Source: SVTX01 sp964629615 (lineage in GTDB: Bacteria > Bacillota > Clostridia > Oscillospirales > CAG-272). From it: a stretch of 51,738 nt of DNA. The stretch's first letter is position 1. Every line of letters begins with the position of its first letter. The stretch spans positions 1 to 51,738 of the forward strand of contig CAZVUD010000005.1 in assembly GCA_964629615.1 (NCBI GenBank), read 5' to 3'. Below, in pieces: positions 49,056-51,738 of this stretch. The position numbers were made by a program, and so were the translations under genes. The notes below the pieces were generated by a model. That model was not told where the DNA came from. It made no database searches and worked only from the letters and a program-made list of their open reading frames with translations.

Positions 49056-50804
49056 TCAATCAATATAGTATTTTGCAAGATACTCGTTGAATTTCTTGTC
49101 AAACTCGGAATTATCGCGCTTGATGACCTTAAGTGCCTCGTGCGCATTCATGTTGTAATCATGCGCGTCGATTATACCGACAGCTATATTAGAGCAGTGG
49201 TCACTGACACGCTCGAAGTTTGTAAGCATGTCCGCCCAGATAAATCCGACCTCGACCGTGCACTCCCCGTTTCTGAGCCTGAGAACGTGACTGTCACGAA
49301 GTATGGACTTAAGTCTGTCTACAACCTGCTCAAGCGGCTCTACCTCATAGGCAAGCGCGATATCGTTTTCAATAAAGGCGCGCTCTGTTATATCAAGTAT
49401 CTCATCTACCGCTCCGCAGAGAGTGTTAAGCTCTCTCATAGCCGATTCGGAAAGCTTGATGTCCTTTTCGCGCATCTCTTCAACAGATTCAAGTATATTA
49501 ACCGCATGGTCGGATATGCGCTCAAAATCACCGATAGCCTTGAGCAATTTGGTAACGGTGGCGCTGTCCTCATCCGATGTCTGATTTTTGCTGAGCTTTG
49601 CTATATAAGTTCCGAGAACGTCCTCGTAATGGTCCGTGTCGTCCTCTATCTTGCGTATCTTTTCAGCTATTTCGGGCGTGTAGTTGTTTATCGCCTTTAT
49701 GCTGAGTTTAAATCCTTCAACTGCCTCTGTTGCCATTCTGCATGCGAGATTGCTGCTCTGTGCAAGCGCGATGGCAGGAGTAGCAAGAAGTCTGTCGTCA
49801 AGCTCAACAGTCTTTTCATCGCTCTTGCCCTCGGGCACGATCTTATACGCAAGCTTTTCAAGCAATGACGATGCAGGAAGCAGGATAGCCGTGCAGAGTA
49901 TGTTAAAGAGTGAATGGCATACCGCGATGCCGAGATGAGTAGCGGACTCTGACAGTATAGCAGGCTTAAGGATAGCTGAAAGCAAACTGAATACCGCAAG
50001 CCAGATCGCAGTTCCTATAACATTAAATGACAGATGCACCACAGCGGCGCGCTTTGCATTTTTGTTTGTGCCGAGCGATGAGAGCATTGCCGTTACGCAA
50101 GTACCTATATTCTGACCCATTATGATCGGAATTGCGGCGGCATAGGATACAGCTCCCGTAGCTGAAAGTGCCTGAAGTATACCGACAGACGCAGAGCTTG
50201 ACTGTATGATGCCTGTTACCAATGCGCCGACGATAACACCGAGTATGGGGTTTTTAAATGCCAAAAAGAGGTTTTGGAACTGAGGGATCTCAGCCAATCC
50301 CGAAACCGCGCTCGACATTGCATCCATACCAAACATAAGAGTTGCAAATCCGAGAAGTATAGTACCGACGTCTTTTTTCTTAGACGACTTCGAAAACATT
50401 GTAAATCCGATACCTATAAGTGCAAGTATCGGTGTGAATGAAGAGGGCTTGAGCAATCTCATAACGATATTATCACTGGATATTCCGCCAAGGCTGAGTA
50501 TCCATGCCGTTATGGTAGTTCCGATATTCGCGCCCATGATAATGCCTATGGACTGCTTTAGCGTCATGATCTTTGAGTTTACAAATCCGACTACCATGAC
50601 CGTCGTTGCCGACGAGCTCTGGATAACGGCAGTAACGCCCATACCCGTCAAAAATCCTTTGATCTTACTGTTGGTAAGCTTTCCAAGCAATGCCTTCAGT
50701 CCGTTACCTGCGCGTCTTTCAAGTCCCTCGCCCATTATGTTCATACCGAACAAAAACAGACACAGACCGCCTATGAGCGCAAGAGCATCAAAAATGTCAA
50801 ACAT
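49056..50804 (-). CDS. Na/Pi cotransporter (NptA-like) with C-terminal PhoU-like domain
   Basis: A 582-residue protein. The first 330 residues hold the two inverted Na/Pi repeats, with QSSSATT and QSSSAS motifs; residues from about 350 onwards are a helical PhoU-like domain (LARMATEAVEGF, IRKIEDDTDHYEDVLGTY, FERISDHAVNILE). It is expected to import phosphate with sodium. The PhoU-like domain may be regulatory. It heads a unit with the aldehyde dehydrogenase gene. Confidence 0.93.
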   Translation of the reverse strand: MFDIFDALALIGGLCLFLFGMNIMGEGLERRAGNGLKALLGKLTNSKIKGFLTGMGVTAVIQSSSATTVMVVGFVNSKIMTLKQSIGIIMGANIGTTITAWILSLGGISSDNIVMRLLKPSSFTPILALIGIGFTMFSKSSKKKDVGTILLGFATLMFGMDAMSSAVSGLAEIPQFQNLFLAFKNPILGVIVGALVTGIIQSSSASVGILQALSATGAVSYAAAIPIIMGQNIGTCVTAMLSSLGTNKNAKRAAVVHLSFNVIGTAIWLAVFSLLSAILKPAILSESATHLGIAVCHSLFNILCTAILLPASSLLEKLAYKIVPEGKSDEKTVELDDRLLATPAIALAQSSNLACRMATEAVEGFKLSIKAINNYTPEIAEKIRKIEDDTDHYEDVLGTYIAKLSKNQTSDEDSATVTKLLKAIGDFERISDHAVNILESVEEMREKDIKLSESAMRELNTLCGAVDEILDITERAFIENDIALAYEVEPLEQVVDRLKSILRDSHVLRLRNGECTVEVGFIWADMLTNFERVSDHCSNIAVGIIDAHDYNMNAHEALKVIKRDNSEFDKKFNEYLAKYYID

Positions 50805-50874
50805 AGTGTTCCTCCATATTAAAAATACGGTTATTTTTACGCAAACAAAGCTTGCCGCATAAATCCACGATCAC

Positions 50875-50880
50875 AGTATA
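50875..50880 (-). promoter_or_regulatory. Extended -10 box of the Na/Pi gene
   Basis: On the minus strand TGT-TATACT with TATACT at 50875-50880 and no recognisable -35 at 17 bases. The start would be near 50868, with a leader of about 64 bases to the ATG at 50804. GGAGG is in place before the ATG. Confidence 0.5.
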
Positions 50881-50993
50881 ACACATAGAAATATAAATTA
50901 AAATCTTATTTTGTAAACAAACTGCCAATAAATATAAATATTTTTATCGCAAAGTGTATATTTTTTGTAAATTGGATCTTAAATAAAAGCAAT

Positions 50994-51028
50994 GCAGAGA
51001 CAGCACCCTGAAATAGCGCCATCTCTGC
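50994..51028 (-). terminator. Terminator of the 51041 gene
   Basis: GCAGAGA (50994-51000) and TCTCTGC (51022-51028) plus an inner GGCGC/GTGCT stem with G-U pairs; ATTGCTTTTATTT follows on the minus strand. Confidence 0.75.
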
Positions 51029-51040
51029 CTTATTCTTTAT

Positions 51041-51445
51041 TTATTTATTTAAAAGTTCATCAGTAAGCCGCAATATCTCGGGAGCTATCCTCTCCCTCTC
51101 CTTTGTTACCATCGCATTGTATATCGGATATGCTATGCTTATCGTGATTATACCAATGATACCGATCACGATACCGATAAAAAATGAGTATTCTGAATAC
51201 TTTCCGAGTATCATGCTCAGATCCGTCATTGCAAGGCTCATGCCTATGCCAAGCACGAGCGAGCCTATAACACCTAAGGCTATGGCAACGGCTCTTGCCT
51301 TTTTGGTGACTCCCCTGTCAAGGCGGTGGAGCCTTTCAAGACTACTCTCTTCCTTAACGGAATATTTCTCGCGTATCCTTGATATCTCGGATGCTTCCTT
51401 TGCGGAATACGTATATGAAAAGCTGTTGTTGCTGTTATTATCCAT
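51041..51445 (-). CDS. Two-helix membrane protein of unknown function
   Basis: A 134-residue protein. A soluble N-terminus with YTYSAKEASEISRIREKYSVKEE and a helix, then two membrane segments (about 50-75 and 83-110) and a short tail ERERIAPEILRLTDELLNK. The same pattern is found in many clostridial genomes where it is sometimes labelled dihydropteridine reductase, a label I would not trust. It overlaps the upstream gene end by 8 bases. Confidence 0.75.
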   Translation of the reverse strand: MDNNSNNSFSYTYSAKEASEISRIREKYSVKEESSLERLHRLDRGVTKKARAVAIALGVIGSLVLGIGMSLAMTDLSMILGKYSEYSFFIGIVIGIIGIITISIAYPIYNAMVTKERERIAPEILRLTDELLNK

Positions 51446-51738
51446 TTATCTCTTCCTCTGAATTTAACCGTCTGAGCTTTTTGGTACTGCTGATTATCAT
51501 GTAGATCGACATAGTGATTATTCCGATCGTCAGCAGTCCGCCGCTAAGTCCCAGAAACATTTTTTTCGACATTTCCGTCAGCTCTCCCGTGCTGAATGTG
51601 GTGAGCATCGTCGATTCCAGCGTAAGCATGGAAAGGCTTGCCGCCGTAAGATTTACGGCTTTCGATGCCGAATACACGGGGCTGTGATATTTTCTGTATA
51701 CAAAGATATTGACTATCGCCACAGTAAAGGTTATAAAC
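51438..51738 (-). CDS. Membrane protein, C-terminal part, cut by the right edge
   Basis: The frame stays open to the window edge: codons upstream of the GTG at 51722 continue as FITFTVAIVNIFVYRK, a membrane segment, so the GTG is not the real start. At least two hydrophobic segments are visible (the edge segment and GLSGGLLTIGIITMSIYMII), ending in a hydrophilic KKLRRLNSEEE tail. Without the N-terminus no family can be given. It overlaps the 51041 gene by 8 bases and is probably its operon partner. Confidence 0.7.
   Translation of the reverse strand, partial: FITFTVAIVNIFVYRKYHSPVYSASKAVNLTAASLSMLTLESTMLTTFSTGELTEMSKKMFLGLSGGLLTIGIITMSIYMIISSTKKLRRLNSEEEING

Overview
The window looks like the chromosome of a spore-forming, Gram-positive Clostridia-class bacterium of the low-to-middle GC type, probably a gut or anaerobic member of the Eubacteriales. 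The grounds are spore-specific genes (yabP, yabQ, sigK with its pro-sequence, spoVAD, spoVAE), a MecA adaptor, strong AAGGAGG-type ribosome binding sites, sigma-A promoters with 17-base spacers before almost every operon, and a nusB-to-recN operon in the Firmicutes arrangement. I cannot place it at genus level. Most genes are on the minus strand.

Left part (1-13.2 kb): the 5' part of a tRNA-Val and rplS; a MOP-family flippase; argS-yebC; then one long operon read leftwards from a very good promoter at 13.2 kb: nusB, a TsaD/Kae1-like paralogue, xseA, xseB, ispA, a divergent PAP2 protein, tlyA, nadK, argR and recN. The folD and dxs genes that sit in the Bacillus version of this operon are absent.

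Middle (13.3-30.4 kb): a small membrane protein and a decayed SGNH hydrolase; a TIGR01212 radical SAM protein; a type Ic aminotransferase; a DinG/XPD-like helicase fused to a nuclease-like domain; mecA; a family 4 uracil-DNA glycosylase; the hup-rqcP-yabP-yabQ-divIC sporulation/division operon; uvrB-uvrA-mazG; and a long CvpA-like membrane protein.

Accessory stretch (30.5-33.9 kb): three tightly overlapping genes that resemble phage neck/tail structural proteins, with no other phage genes nearby. Their leader carries two directly abutting hairpins with identical 8-base loops. Divergent from them is an AT-rich, frameshifted lipoprotein gene with a structured leader.

Right part (34-51.7 kb): an operon of amidase-cysE-diacylglycerol-kinase-like-thrE-PPi-type pfk; sigK; spoVAD-spoVAE without spoVAC; uridine phosphorylase, a poly-lysine small protein and a GH127-like protein; then a feoA-feoB-Cys-rich-protein-DtxR-like ferrous iron operon. 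Four GTTA-N8-TAAC dyads surround feoA, one directly at the predicted transcription start. The DtxR-like regulator seems to have lost the usual metal ligands. A repeat-rich intergenic region follows, then aldehyde dehydrogenase, a Na/Pi cotransporter and two membrane proteins, the last cut by the window edge.

The best candidates for something undescribed are (1) the orphan phage-structural cassette with its twin-hairpin leader and (2) the feo locus with its multi-site operator and unconventional regulator. Two genes are clearly broken: the SGNH hydrolase (in-frame TAA plus lost catalytic residues) and the lipoprotein (frameshift).
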